Made by a program: the position numbers and the translations under genes. 64,000 bases of DNA from Pseudomonas paralcaligenes (lineage in GTDB: Bacteria > Pseudomonadota > Gammaproteobacteria > Pseudomonadales > Pseudomonadaceae): the NCBI RefSeq assembly GCF_019655855.1, contig NZ_BPFX01000004.1, positions 386,765-450,764 on the forward strand, given 5' to 3'. Of the stretch, positions 18,920 through 26,591 are shown piece after piece (the stretch's first letter is position 1; the number at the start of each line of letters is the position of its first letter). The notes below the pieces were generated by a model. It was given only the letters and a program-made list of their open reading frames with translations, was not told the origin of the DNA and did not search any database.

Positions 18920-19321
18920 TCAGCTGCAGGCGGCCAGCCGGGTTGCCATGCGCTTGGCCTGATAGATCAGCTGGCCGAGCGTTTCCTCGCGCTCGGCCAC
19001 CAGGTTGAGGATCATCGGAAAGCGTGGGTGCGGCACATCGATGATCACGACGTAGCCCTCGCTGGCCTCGATGATCAGGCTCTGCTGAAGGCCCACCGAG
19101 CTTTCCTCGCCGGCCATGGCGCCAAGCGCCGAGAGCGAGCAGGCCATGGCGGCCAGCTTGGTCACCTCCAGGCCGAAGCGTGCCCGGGCGGCGACCTCGA
19201 AGCCGTCGCTGGTGGCGATCACCGCCGCGTTCAGGCCGCCCAGGGCGTTCATCAGTTCGTCCAGCGCCCGCTCGCCATCGTGGCGCAGGCTTTCCGGCAT
19301 GGCCGGCAGCATCTTGTCCAT
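18920..19321 (-). CDS. Roadblock/LC7 domain protein
   Basis: A 133-residue protein with the LC7 pattern: LDELMNALGGLNAAVIATSDGFEVA as first helix and strand, LAAMACSLSALGAMAGEE as the long central helix, and GYVVIIDVPHP as the last strands. Roadblock proteins bind Ras-like GTPases and alter nucleotide exchange or hydrolysis. ATG 19321 has GGGAGAG 9 nt upstream and is preferred over GTG 19327, which is too close to that site. It starts 6 nt after the GTPase stop, so the two are almost certainly translated from one message. The riboswitch at the head of the operon places it under cyclic di-GMP control. The exact partner relation is inferred. Confidence 0.85.
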   Translation of the reverse strand: MDKMLPAMPESLRHDGERALDELMNALGGLNAAVIATSDGFEVAARARFGLEVTKLAAMACSLSALGAMAGEESSVGLQQSLIIEASEGYVVIIDVPHPRFPMILNLVAEREETLGQLIYQAKRMATRLAACS

Positions 19322-19327
19322 CGGCAC

Positions 19328-19867
19328 TCACTCTCCCAGGTATTCTCGGCATTCGAGTTGCAGCAGGAGCAGGTCCAGCAGCATGCGAACCTGCTCCGCC
19401 TCGCGCACGTCCACGGCCACCACCGGGCAGCGCAGCGCCCGCTGCTCGAGAAAGCCGGCGTAGTCGTCGAGCGCGGGTTGCGGACAGGTATCCAGGCGGC
19501 CGACGCCGATCACGCAGGCGCTCGCGGCGATCAGCTCGGCGAAGTTTTCCAGGTAGGTGCTCAGGTCCGTCAGCGGCGCGGGGCGGGTGTTGTCGATCAG
19601 GATCACCAGGCCGAGGGCGCCCTTGGCGAGGATCTTCCACATGAAGGCGAAGCGTTCCTGCCCCGGGGTGCCGTACAGGCGCAGGCGCTCGTCGTCGCCC
19701 AGGCGCAGCTCGCCGTAGTCGAGGCCGACGGTGGTGCGCGCCTTGTCCAGCTCGGGGTCGTTGTTCTGCACATCGGTGCTGACCGGCGCGATGTCGCTGA
19801 TCGCGGCGATGGCCGTGGTCTTGCCGGCGCCCATGGTGCCGGTGAAGAGGATCTTGTGCTCCTTCAT
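19328..19867 (-). CDS. Ras-like small GTPase (MglA/conservon-type)
   Basis: A 179-residue P-loop GTPase. The G1 loop is FTGTMGAGKTTAI at residues 8-20. The switch II region reads LYGTPGQERFAFMW, so the usual Asp of DxxG is replaced by Tyr-Gly, although the PGQERF part is intact. The G4 position is GVGRLD in place of NKxD. These changes recall the bacterial MglA group and the GTPases of Streptomyces conservons. Its ATG overlaps the stop of the upstream gene by 4 nt, and the first roadblock gene follows after 6 nt. The set of GTPase plus two roadblock proteins suggests a molecular switch controlling polarity, motility or surface behaviour. That role is inferred. Confidence 0.88.
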   Translation of the reverse strand: MKEHKILFTGTMGAGKTTAIAAISDIAPVSTDVQNNDPELDKARTTVGLDYGELRLGDDERLRLYGTPGQERFAFMWKILAKGALGLVILIDNTRPAPLTDLSTYLENFAELIAASACVIGVGRLDTCPQPALDDYAGFLEQRALRCPVVAVDVREAEQVRMLLDLLLLQLECREYLGE

Positions 19868-20496
19868 GCGCGCTTCTGCTCCGTCTCGTGCAGCCCCAGG
19901 TGGCGACGGATGCGGGCGAACAGGCCCGGCAGAGGCGTTGCCGCGGCCACGGGCGCGGCGGCAGCCTGCTCCTCGCGCAGCAGGTCGGCGCCGGCCAGGG
20001 CGGCGACGAAGGCCTCGCAGGTACCCGGCTCCACGCCCGAACGGGCGACGAGTTCCTGCAGGCTCATGCTGCGCCCCAGGAGCAGCGTGGCCAGGCGGAT
20101 GAAGCGCGCATCGCCGCGCAGGTGTTCGGTCGTCGGCCAGCGCGTCAGACGCAGGGGCATGTCCGCGGGGGCGCGGCGCTGGCCGATGCGCGCCGCCGCC
20201 TGCTGCAGGCACTCGAACACTTCGCTGGCACGCAGGGGCCAATGCACCTGCAGGCACTCGCTGGTGGGGTGGCCGCCGACATGCAGGAGCAGTTGCGAGG
20301 GGGCGATGCGGGTCGAGGCGGCGCCGTGGTCTTCTTCGCCTTCCACCAGCAGGTCCGCCGGGCCCTGTTCCACGTGCTGCCAGCGGGCCCGGGTGCGCCC
20401 GCCGAGCAGGCCGACGATGGACTTGAACACGACCTGATCGCGCAGGCTCATGTGCGCGAAGCCATAGGTGTACAGACTCTCGACTGGCTGACTCAT
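19864..20496 (-). CDS. Hypothetical protein, first gene of GTPase/roadblock operon
   Basis: A 210-residue soluble protein with no signal peptide or membrane segment. The N-terminal part (SLYTYGFAHMSLRDQVVFKSIVGLL) and QLLLHVGGHPTSECLQVHWPLR suggest a mixed alpha/beta domain. The C-terminal part includes LLGRSMSLQELVARSGVEPGTCEAFVAAL, which resembles a winged-helix or response-like unit, and then a basic tail. I do not recognise a named family. ATG 20496 has GAGAGG 8 nt upstream; GTG 20499 is closer and less likely. It overlaps the GTPase gene by 4 nt, so it is probably an effector, exchange factor or target of the switch. A leader of about 130 nt separates it from the riboswitch aptamer. Confidence 0.7.
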   Translation of the reverse strand: MSQPVESLYTYGFAHMSLRDQVVFKSIVGLLGGRTRARWQHVEQGPADLLVEGEEDHGAASTRIAPSQLLLHVGGHPTSECLQVHWPLRASEVFECLQQAAARIGQRRAPADMPLRLTRWPTTEHLRGDARFIRLATLLLGRSMSLQELVARSGVEPGTCEAFVAALAGADLLREEQAAAAPVAAATPLPGLFARIRRHLGLHETEQKRA

Positions 20497-20628
20497 CACC
20501 GATACCTCTCCACGCAGCAGGCCCTACGGGCGGTCCATGCATCAGGCTTGATCAGGGGCCGGACGTGGCGTGCGGAAGAGACCATCAGGCGGGGAATGGC
20601 AGAACGAGCGTCGAACGACGCCTCGCTT

Positions 20629-20704
20629 GGCAACCCCGCGGTCATGGTCTTTGCAGACGTTAGATCGGTGGCTTTGCGTCCCTGGCTTTCGCACAGGTTT
20701 GCCC
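20629..20704 (-). promoter_or_regulatory. Cyclic di-GMP-I (GEMM-I) riboswitch aptamer
   Basis: Read on the minus strand from 20704, the hallmarks appear in order. GGGCAAACC is the P1 5' strand. CCTGTGC-GAAA-GCCAGG is P2 with a GNRA tetraloop. Then come GGGACGCAAAGCCACC, the P3 hairpin GTCT-GCAA-AGAC flanked by CTAA and ATGA (the tetraloop-receptor position), and GCGGGGTTGCC, whose TTGCC pairs with GGCAA to close P1. This follows the well-studied Vibrio Vc2 aptamer closely. Just downstream a hairpin, AGCGAGGCGTC-GTTC-GACGCTCGTT, abuts P1 and may be the expression platform. The aptamer heads the GTPase/roadblock operon. Whether ligand turns it on or off cannot be decided by eye. Confidence 0.9.
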
Positions 20705-20785
20705 TGGTCAATTACCACGCAGTCTAGTGGGTGATTTTGCGCTGCCAGGTCGAAAAACGTGATGAAGGTCAAATAACGAGCAATA

Positions 20786-20824
20786 GGCGCCCCGGCGAGC
20801 CGACCAGCGTACGGCCGGGGCGCC
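20786..20824 (-). terminator. Hairpin terminator after puuA
   Basis: GGCGCCCCGGC and GCCGGGGCGCC form an 11-bp stem with a 17-nt loop immediately after the puuA stop. On the minus strand it is followed by the T-rich TATTGCTCGTTATTT, so it should end the polyamine transcript before the riboswitch region. Confidence 0.6.
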
Positions 20825-20827
20825 GGG

Positions 20828-22174
20828 TCACAGGAACCAGCGGTATTCCCGCGCGCTGACCTCGTTCATGAAGTCCAGGTGGTCGTGGCGCTTGTTCTCG
20901 CAGTAGACGAACACGAACTCGGCACCCAGCTTGTCCTTCACCACCGCGTGGGACTCCATCGCCGCCACCGCGGTGAGCATGTCCTTGGGGAAGGCCACGC
21001 CGCTGGCACGGTCCTCGTTCAGCGAGGGGATCGGCTCCAGCGCCTGGTCCAGGCCGTGCTCCATGCCGCTGAGGATGGCCGCCAGCACCAGGTAGGGGTT
21101 GGCGTCGGCGCCGGCCAGGCGGTGTTCGATGCGCAGGTTGCGGCCGTCCGACTCGGGGATGCGGATGCACGCGTCGCGGTCCTCGAAGCCCCAGCTGGCC
21201 TGGCTCGCCGCGTTCACCCGGGAGCCGTAGCGGCGGTAGGCGTTGTGGTTGGCGGCGAAGATCGGCATGCAGTGCGGCAGCAGCTCCAGGCAGCCGGCCA
21301 CGGCGTTGCGCAGCGGGCGCTGACCGTCGCCGTCGAGCAGGTTGCGGCCCGCCTCGTCGTACAGGCTGACGTGCACGTGCATGCCGCTGCCCGGGGCGTC
21401 CAGGTAGGGCTTGCTCATGAAGCTGGCGCGGTAGCCGTGCTGCATCGCCACGCCACGGGTGCTGCGGCAGAACAGGGCGGCCTGGTCGGCGGCGCGCAGG
21501 CCGTCGTCGCAGTGGGCGAAATTGATCTCGAACTGGCCGGGGCCGATCTCGGCGGTGATCACGTTGGCGTCCACGCCCTGTTCCTGGGCCGCCTCGACCA
21601 TGCCGTGGAGCACGTCGGAGAAGCGCGACAGGCGCTCGATGTGCATGTTCGGCTGGTCGTCCTCGTCGTCGGTCAACGGGTCGCGGGGGAAGCGCGGCAG
21701 GCCGTGCTCCAGCTTGCGGTCGAACAGGTAGAACTCCAGCTCGAACGCCACCACCGGGCGGATGCCCCGCGCCTGCAGGCGCCGCAGAACGCGGGCCAGC
21801 ACCTCGCGCGGCTCGAACTCGATGGGCGCCTCGGTGCCGTCGGAGCTGATCAGCATCTGGCCCAGCGGCTGGTTCTCCCAGCGCACCGGCTTGAGGGTGC
21901 CGGGAATCAGCCGGCGCGGCGCGTCCGGGTCGCCATCGTTGAAGCAGTAGTCGCCGATCGGGTGCAGGCCGCCCTGGGCGCCGAGCAGCACGCAGTTCTG
22001 CGGCAGCTTGAGCGGGCCGCCGGCGGCGACCTTCTCCAGCATGTCGAGGGGGTAGCGCTTGCCGTAGAAGTGCCCGGGCAGATCCAGGCAGATCAGGTCG
22101 ACGTAGCGCACCTCGGGATGGGCGGCACGGAAGGCGCGGACTTCGCTGAGCAGGTCGGGAAATGGCGAGATCAT
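20828..22174 (-). CDS. puuA: Gamma-glutamylputrescine synthetase-like (glutamine synthetase family)
   Basis: A 448-residue member of the glutamine synthetase superfamily. It joins glutamate to putrescine or another polyamine using ATP, the first step of the gamma-glutamylated polyamine breakdown route. Visible landmarks are FELEFYL, ITAEIGPGQFEINFAHCDD, GSGMHVHVSLYDEAG (ATP and metal region), RYGSRVNAASQASWG and IEHRLAGADANPYL. The N-terminal beta-grasp begins YVDLICLDLPGHFYGKRYP. ATG 22174 has AAGGA upstream and gives the usual family length; a longer frame upstream is not supported. The regulator and oxidase genes precede it on the same strand. Pseudomonads have several such paralogues, so the exact amine preference is open. 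Confidence 0.9.
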   Translation of the reverse strand: MISPFPDLLSEVRAFRAAHPEVRYVDLICLDLPGHFYGKRYPLDMLEKVAAGGPLKLPQNCVLLGAQGGLHPIGDYCFNDGDPDAPRRLIPGTLKPVRWENQPLGQMLISSDGTEAPIEFEPREVLARVLRRLQARGIRPVVAFELEFYLFDRKLEHGLPRFPRDPLTDDEDDQPNMHIERLSRFSDVLHGMVEAAQEQGVDANVITAEIGPGQFEINFAHCDDGLRAADQAALFCRSTRGVAMQHGYRASFMSKPYLDAPGSGMHVHVSLYDEAGRNLLDGDGQRPLRNAVAGCLELLPHCMPIFAANHNAYRRYGSRVNAASQASWGFEDRDACIRIPESDGRNLRIEHRLAGADANPYLVLAAILSGMEHGLDQALEPIPSLNEDRASGVAFPKDMLTAVAAMESHAVVKDKLGAEFVFVYCENKRHDHLDFMNEVSAREYRWFL

Positions 22175-22283
22175 GTTCTTGTCCTTGTTTTCATCAGTAC
22201 CCGTCAAATGCGGATCAAACCGTCGCGAGCGAAGGACAGCTTTCAACGCAGCATGGCCGAGCGCAGCAGGTTCTGGCCGCATT

Positions 22284-22841
22284 TCAGGTGAAGACCCAGA
22301 GCACTCGTGTAGGGAAATCGGTGAGGTTGGCGTAGCGGAACTTGGCGTGGGGCGGCAGCTGGAAGCTGTCGCGCGGGCCGAGGGTGACCGGCTCGGCGGC
22401 GTCGCCGTACCACACGGTCAGTTCGCCTTCGAGGACGAAGCCGCCCTGTTCGGAACTGTCGTCGAGATGGCCTTCGCCACTGGTGGCGCCGGGCTCGAGA
22501 AAACTTTCCAGCATGGCGAAGCCGCCGGACATGCCCGGCGAGGCCAGCACGTCGGTGATGCCGCCGGCGTAGTACAGGGTGCGGCGCTCGTCCGGGCGGG
22601 TCACCCAGCGCACCGCGCGCGGGTGGCCCGGGTTGTAGAAGTAGGTGGTGGGCACGCCCAGCGCCTCGCTGATGGCGGTGAGGTCGGCCACCGTCGGGCG
22701 CGACAGGCCGCGCTCGACCTGGGACAGGAAGCCCACCGAGCGGCCGATGCGCTCGGCCAGTTCGTTGAGGGTGAGGTTCTTGTGCTTGCGCAGGTCGCGC
22801 ACCAGGATCGCGAGGCCTTCGATTTCTTCCTGCTTGTCCAT
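22284..22841 (-). CDS. puuR: XRE-cupin transcriptional regulator of polyamine catabolism (PuuR/PauR-like)
   Basis: A 185-residue regulator. The XRE helix-turn-helix occupies about residues 10-65 (LTLNELAERIGRSVGFLSQVERG and RPTVADLTAISEALGV). A C-terminal cupin follows, with EGHLDDSSEQGGFVLEGELTVWYG and DSFQLPPHAKFRY. PuuR and PauR proteins repress polyamine genes and are relieved by putrescine or spermidine. It lies between the oxidase gene (23 nt upstream) and puuA (109 nt downstream), all on one strand. The long palindrome upstream of the oxidase gene is its most likely operator. The assignment rests on architecture and context; binding was not shown here. Confidence 0.85.
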   Translation of the reverse strand: MDKQEEIEGLAILVRDLRKHKNLTLNELAERIGRSVGFLSQVERGLSRPTVADLTAISEALGVPTTYFYNPGHPRAVRWVTRPDERRTLYYAGGITDVLASPGMSGGFAMLESFLEPGATSGEGHLDDSSEQGGFVLEGELTVWYGDAAEPVTLGPRDSFQLPPHAKFRYANLTDFPTRVLWVFT

Positions 22842-22864
22842 GCCGATTCCGTATCCGGTTGAGT

Positions 22865-24151
22865 TCAGATCACATCGCGCAGACGGTACCAGGCCTTGCC
22901 CACGGCCTCGATCGGCGCGGCCAGCAGGTCGCCGCCGGGGAAGCGCGGGTTGCTCAGGCCCTGGTACAGGCCGAGCAGCTGTTCGTCGCCGAGGATCGCA
23001 TCGCTCACCGCGCGGGCGGCGGCCAGGGTCGGCAGGATGCCGTGGCCGGAGAAGCCCTGCAGCCAGAACTTGTGGCCCTGGCGGCCGACGTCCGGCGTGC
23101 GGTGCATGGTGCAGTCGATGTGGCCGCCCCAGCCGTAGTCGATCTGCACCCCGCGCAGCTGCGGGAAGACCCGTTCGAGGTAGGGCCGGGTGGCCGCCGG
23201 CACGTCCGCCGGGATGCCGCCCAGGTAGGTGCAGCCGCCGCCGAACAGCAGGCGGTTGTCCGGGGTGACGCGGAAGTAGTCCGGCACGAACTGGTTGTCG
23301 ATGGCGCAGGTGCCGCGCGGGAACAGCGAGCGCGCCAGCTCCGGCTCCAGCGGCGCGGTGGCGACCTGGTAGGAGCCGACCGGCAGCAGGCGCCGGGACA
23401 GCTCCGGGTCGAGGCGGTCGAGGTAGGCGTTGCAGGCCAGCACCAGCACGTCGCTGCGAACCTCGCCCTGCTCGGTGCGGGCGACGAAGCCGGCATCGGT
23501 CTCGCGGTAGTCGAGCGCCCGGGTCTGCTCGAAGATCCGGCCGCCGGCGGCCTCGATGGCGCCGGCCAGGCCCTGGGCCAGTTTCAGCGGGTTGAGGTGG
23601 GCGGCGCCGGAATCGTGCAGCGCGGCCAGGTAGCGCGGGCTGGCGATCCACTCCGGCAGTTCCTCCCTAGGGATGAAGCTCAGCCGCTGGTAGCCGTACT
23701 TGCGCTTGGCCTCGTCCAGGCTTTCCTGCAGTTGCCGCACCCGGCGCGGCAGCACGGCGGTGTAGAGGGCGCCGGTGCGATAGTCGATGTCGAAGCGGTG
23801 GCGTTCGGGCAGCTCGCGCATTTCCTCGGCGGCCCAGATCATGCTGTCCCACAGCCGGCGGGCGCGTTCGAGGCCCAGGGCCTTTTCCAGCGGCGGCATG
23901 TCGCAGGACCAGCCCGGCAGGGCCTGGCCGCCGTTGCGCCCGGAAGCGGCCCAGGCGACGCGGCTGGCTTCGAGGATCACCACCTTTTTGCCGGCGAGCG
24001 CCAGGCGCAGCCCGGTGTGCAAGCCGCTGAAGCCGCCGCCGACGATCAGCACGTCGCAGTCGGTCCGCTCCTGCAGGCGCGGGCGCAGGGGAATCTGGCC
24101 ATAGGTGCCGGCGTAGTAGGTTCCGATGTGCTGGGCGGATTGCTTGAACAT
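22865..24151 (-). CDS. puuB: Gamma-glutamylputrescine oxidase-like FAD oxidoreductase
   Basis: A 428-residue DAO-family flavoenzyme. The FAD-binding fold starts with DVLIVGGGFSGLHTGLRLA at about residue 32, followed by VVILEASRVAWAASGRNGG. The C-terminal part has IDYGWGGHIDCTMHRTPDVG and FSGHGILPTLAAARAV, typical of the PuuB/OrdL group. It should oxidise gamma-glutamylputrescine to the aldehyde, releasing ammonia and hydrogen peroxide, the step after PuuA. It is the first gene of a same-strand set with the regulator and puuA. A 48-nt symmetrical A/T-rich sequence just upstream is probably where the regulator binds. No aldehyde dehydrogenase or hydrolase gene is close by, so the rest of the pathway must be elsewhere. 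Confidence 0.9.
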   Translation of the reverse strand: MFKQSAQHIGTYYAGTYGQIPLRPRLQERTDCDVLIVGGGFSGLHTGLRLALAGKKVVILEASRVAWAASGRNGGQALPGWSCDMPPLEKALGLERARRLWDSMIWAAEEMRELPERHRFDIDYRTGALYTAVLPRRVRQLQESLDEAKRKYGYQRLSFIPREELPEWIASPRYLAALHDSGAAHLNPLKLAQGLAGAIEAAGGRIFEQTRALDYRETDAGFVARTEQGEVRSDVLVLACNAYLDRLDPELSRRLLPVGSYQVATAPLEPELARSLFPRGTCAIDNQFVPDYFRVTPDNRLLFGGGCTYLGGIPADVPAATRPYLERVFPQLRGVQIDYGWGGHIDCTMHRTPDVGRQGHKFWLQGFSGHGILPTLAAARAVSDAILGDEQLLGLYQGLSNPRFPGGDLLAAPIEAVGKAWYRLRDVI

Positions 24152-24161
24152 GGCGGCCTCA

Positions 24162-24209
24162 TGAAATTCTTGATTTGTATTTTCATGAAAAAATACACAA
24201 TTAATTTCA
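24162..24209 (-). promoter_or_regulatory. Long palindromic operator/promoter upstream of puuB
   Basis: TGAAATT at the left end and AATTTCA at the right end frame an A/T-rich interval symmetrical about the central CATG (24184-24187). The inner arms TTGTATTTTC and GAAAAAATACA also match with few differences. It starts 10 nt upstream of the puuB start codon, so it probably contains the PuuR-type operator. Confidence 0.6.
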
Positions 24210-24257
24210 TTTGGCCAAGGCCAGGTGGTCGGCGCCCAGGAATCCTACACATCTCCA

Positions 24258-24333
24258 CGTCGTCCCCGCGCAGGCGGGGACCCAGGGACGCGGCGTGTTG
24301 CACATGGATTCCCGCCTGCGCGGGAATGACGGG
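24258..24333. repeat. Dispersed intergenic repeat with paired hairpins
   Basis: Two related palindromes occur: GTCCCCGCGCAGGCGGGGAC and, 30 nt on, ATTCCCGCCTGCGCGGGAAT followed by GACGG. This 'CCCGC...GCGGG' style is a common extragenic repeat in pseudomonads and related genomes. It lies between puuB and the LysR gene and could act as a transcription barrier for either side. Confidence 0.7.
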
Positions 24334-24381
24334 ATTCCTGCCGACCCTTTGCGCATGGGGCCCTTTAGCCGACTCCCCGGA

Positions 24382-25287
24382 TCAGCCCTGCACCCAATCC
24401 TGCCCAGCCAGGCGTTCGCCCAGGTAGTCGAGGAAGCAGGCGATCCGCGCCGACAGCGCGGTGTTGCGGTAGTACACGGCGTTGATCGGCTGGCGGGTAT
24501 CGACGTTGTGGTCGGCCAGCACCTCCACCAGCGCGCCGTCCGCGCGGTCGCGGTCGGTCATGAAGTCCGACAGGCAGACCAGCCCGGCGCCGGCCAGCGC
24601 GAGCTGGCGCAGGGTCTCGCCGCTGGAGGCCTTGATCGTCGGCGCGACGACCAGTCCATCGCCATGCAGGTGGCGCAGCGGCCAGGTGTTGAGGCTCTCC
24701 GGCTGGGTGAAGCCGAGCAGTTCGTGACCGCCCAGGTCCGCCGGGCTCGCCGGCGTGCCGCGCGCGGCCAGGTAGGCCGGGCTGGCCAGCACGCGGATGC
24801 GGCTGGCGCCGAGCGGCCGCGCATGCAGGCTGGAGTCGCGCAGCGGGCCGATGCGGATGGCCAGGTCGGTGCGCTGCTCCAGCAGGTCGATGATCTGGTC
24901 GTTGCTGTTCAGCTCCAGCTCGATCTGCGGAAAGCGCGCGCGGAAGTCCGCCACCAGCGGCACCAGCACATGCAGCATGAAGGGCGAGGCGGCGTTGACC
25001 CGCAGGCGCCCGGCCGGCACCTGGCGGCGCAGGGCCATCTGCTCCTCGGCCTCTTCCACCGCGGCGAGTATGCGCCGGGCCTGGGCGAGGAAGGCCGCGC
25101 CTTCCTCGGTCAGCTCCAGGCGCCGGGTGGTGCGGCGCAGCAGGGTGACTTCGAGCTTGTCTTCCAGGCGGCCGAGCGCGCGGCTGATGCCCGAGGCGGT
25201 CTGCCCGAGCTGCTCGGCGGCGGCGGTGATGGAGCCGCCGTCCACCACCCGGGTGAAGGCCTGCAGCTCGTCCAGGGTCGTCTTCAT
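24382..25287 (-). CDS. LysR-family transcriptional regulator
   Basis: A 301-residue regulator. The N-terminal winged helix-turn-helix is LDELQAFTRVVDGGSITAAAEQLGQTASGISRALGRLE. The periplasmic-binding-like effector domain includes GRLRVNAASPFMLHVLVP and TDLAIRIGPLRDSSLHARPL, the pattern of the CrgA/DmlR-like subgroup. The effector is unknown. It is divergent from a small antibiotic-biosynthesis-monooxygenase-type gene, with 150 nt between the starts. That layout suggests it controls this neighbour and itself. ATG 25287 gives the standard LysR length; upstream extension is not supported by family length. Confidence 0.9.
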   Translation of the reverse strand: MKTTLDELQAFTRVVDGGSITAAAEQLGQTASGISRALGRLEDKLEVTLLRRTTRRLELTEEGAAFLAQARRILAAVEEAEEQMALRRQVPAGRLRVNAASPFMLHVLVPLVADFRARFPQIELELNSNDQIIDLLEQRTDLAIRIGPLRDSSLHARPLGASRIRVLASPAYLAARGTPASPADLGGHELLGFTQPESLNTWPLRHLHGDGLVVAPTIKASSGETLRQLALAGAGLVCLSDFMTDRDRADGALVEVLADHNVDTRQPINAVYYRNTALSARIACFLDYLGERLAGQDWVQG

Positions 25288-25437
25288 TCGTGACTCCACG
25301 GCAACTATCGCCGGTGAAGTCTGGCGCGATCCGCCGCAAATGCACACCCGCGCCGCCGAACGCGGACCGGACGAACGCCGGGGCGAGCTGTCCGAACAGG
25401 TATCGCCCACGCGCTCACGGGCACAGGAGGAAGCAGG

Positions 25438-25743
25438 ATGATCGATGTCGTGGTGGAAATCGCCTGCCAGCCGGGCCGGCGCCAGCAGGTACTCGAGGCC
25501 GTGCTGGCCAACCAGGCGCGGGTGCAGGCGGAGGTGGGCTGCGTGGCCTACCGCCCGCTGGTCGACGTGGCCGCCGGCCTGCCCGAGCAGCAGCAGGACG
25601 GCGACGGCCTGGTGGTGCTGGAGCAGTGGCAGAGCCTGAAGCATCGGCAGGCGCACCTGGCCTCGCCGCACATGCTGGACTTCCAGCGCGACACCGGCGA
25701 GTGGATACAGCAGGTACGCCTGCGGGTACTCGCCTCGCCGTAG
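25438..25743 (+). CDS. Antibiotic biosynthesis monooxygenase (ABM) domain protein
   Basis: A 101-residue protein of the dimeric alpha/beta-barrel ABM fold. It begins with a strand (MIDVVVEIACQPGR), has a helix QQVLEAVLANQARVQAEVGCVAYRP, a strand GLVVLEQWQS and the typical SPHMLDF segment. Relatives include quinol monooxygenase YgiN. GGAGG stands 7 nt before the ATG. It is divergent from the LysR gene, its likely regulator. The substrate is unknown; a role in handling quinones or reactive small molecules is a family-level guess. Many members of this family are never shown to be enzymes. Confidence 0.75.
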   Translation: MIDVVVEIACQPGRRQQVLEAVLANQARVQAEVGCVAYRPLVDVAAGLPEQQQDGDGLVVLEQWQSLKHRQAHLASPHMLDFQRDTGEWIQQVRLRVLASP

Positions 25744-25814
25744 CAGCGGAAGGCCGTACCGCTCGATGAGCCAGGCGTCGCAGGGGTGATGTCAGCTTCC
25801 GGTGGACGGCACCT

Positions 25815-26513
25815 TCAGCCTTCGCTCAGCCAACGTTCGACCGCCTCCCGGTAGCGGTCCTCGTGCTGGAGACTGGCGCGCAGCAGGAGCGCCTCGTCCT
25901 GCTCGCTCAGCAGGCCGGCCTCACGTAGCTGTCGCAGCGGCTGTTCGATATTGCGCGGCAGCGTGAGCAGGTAGTCGTGCAAGGCGTCGACGGCCTGTTC
26001 CGGGCGGCCTAAGTGCAGCAGGTAATGCCCGCGTTGGGCGTGCAGGCCGCGGCGTGCCAGCCAGTCCAGCACGCCGTCCGCCGTTTCCAGACGCTCCAGC
26101 CAAGGCAGTGCCTCCTGCTTCAGCCAGGCCTGCCAGGCATCAGCCAGCGCGGCGGCGTCGGCAGGGCTGCGCAGGGCCATGGAGAAGCGCCGGGCCTGGT
26201 CGTCGAAGACCAGCTGGAAGTGATGCAGCGGCTGCGCGTAGTCAGGCTTGAGCCAGTCCTGGGCGACGCCACCGAGGGCCTGCTGGTAGTCGTCCGCCAG
26301 GCAGTAGGCGTCGGCGTGCAGGGTGCCGCCTTCGGCGCTCCACCATTTGTCGCGGTAGACCGCGATCTCCATCTGCCGCTGCCCGTCCCGGGCGAAGTAG
26401 CGGCGCAGCGTGGGGCCGCCGCCTGGCGCGACCCGGGCGAACGCGCTGGCGCCGGTCGCCGCGAGGGCGCCGTCGAGTACCTGGCCGAAGACCTTGTTGA
26501 GCGAGGAGGACAT
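25815..26513 (-). CDS. Hypothetical soluble protein
   Basis: A 232-residue protein without signal peptide or membrane segment. The first half (SSSLNKVFGQVLDGALAATG, then YRDKWWSAEGGTLHADAYCL) has the look of DUF4304-like proteins, with an N-terminal helix followed by beta strands. The second half is helical and Leu/Arg-rich (GHYLLHLGRPEQAVDALHDYLLTLP), suggesting a single TPR-like unit. ATG 26513 is preferred; ATG 26537 would add eight residues and lacks a ribosome-binding site. It lies 78 nt downstream of the diguanylate cyclase gene on the same strand and could share its transcript. I cannot assign a function. Confidence 0.6.
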   Translation of the reverse strand: MSSSLNKVFGQVLDGALAATGASAFARVAPGGGPTLRRYFARDGQRQMEIAVYRDKWWSAEGGTLHADAYCLADDYQQALGGVAQDWLKPDYAQPLHHFQLVFDDQARRFSMALRSPADAAALADAWQAWLKQEALPWLERLETADGVLDWLARRGLHAQRGHYLLHLGRPEQAVDALHDYLLTLPRNIEQPLRQLREAGLLSEQDEALLLRASLQHEDRYREAVERWLSEG

Positions 26514-26591
26514 GGCGCGATAGTGGCCATCGGGCACGCACGCGGCAAAGAGCCGAGCACCCAGGCGGTAGGCGAGCGGCGATGGCCGGAC

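Noticed and set aside
24258..24333. Insertion sequence end or attachment site
   Set aside because: Palindromic arms without target duplication or transposase fit a dispersed extragenic repeat better.
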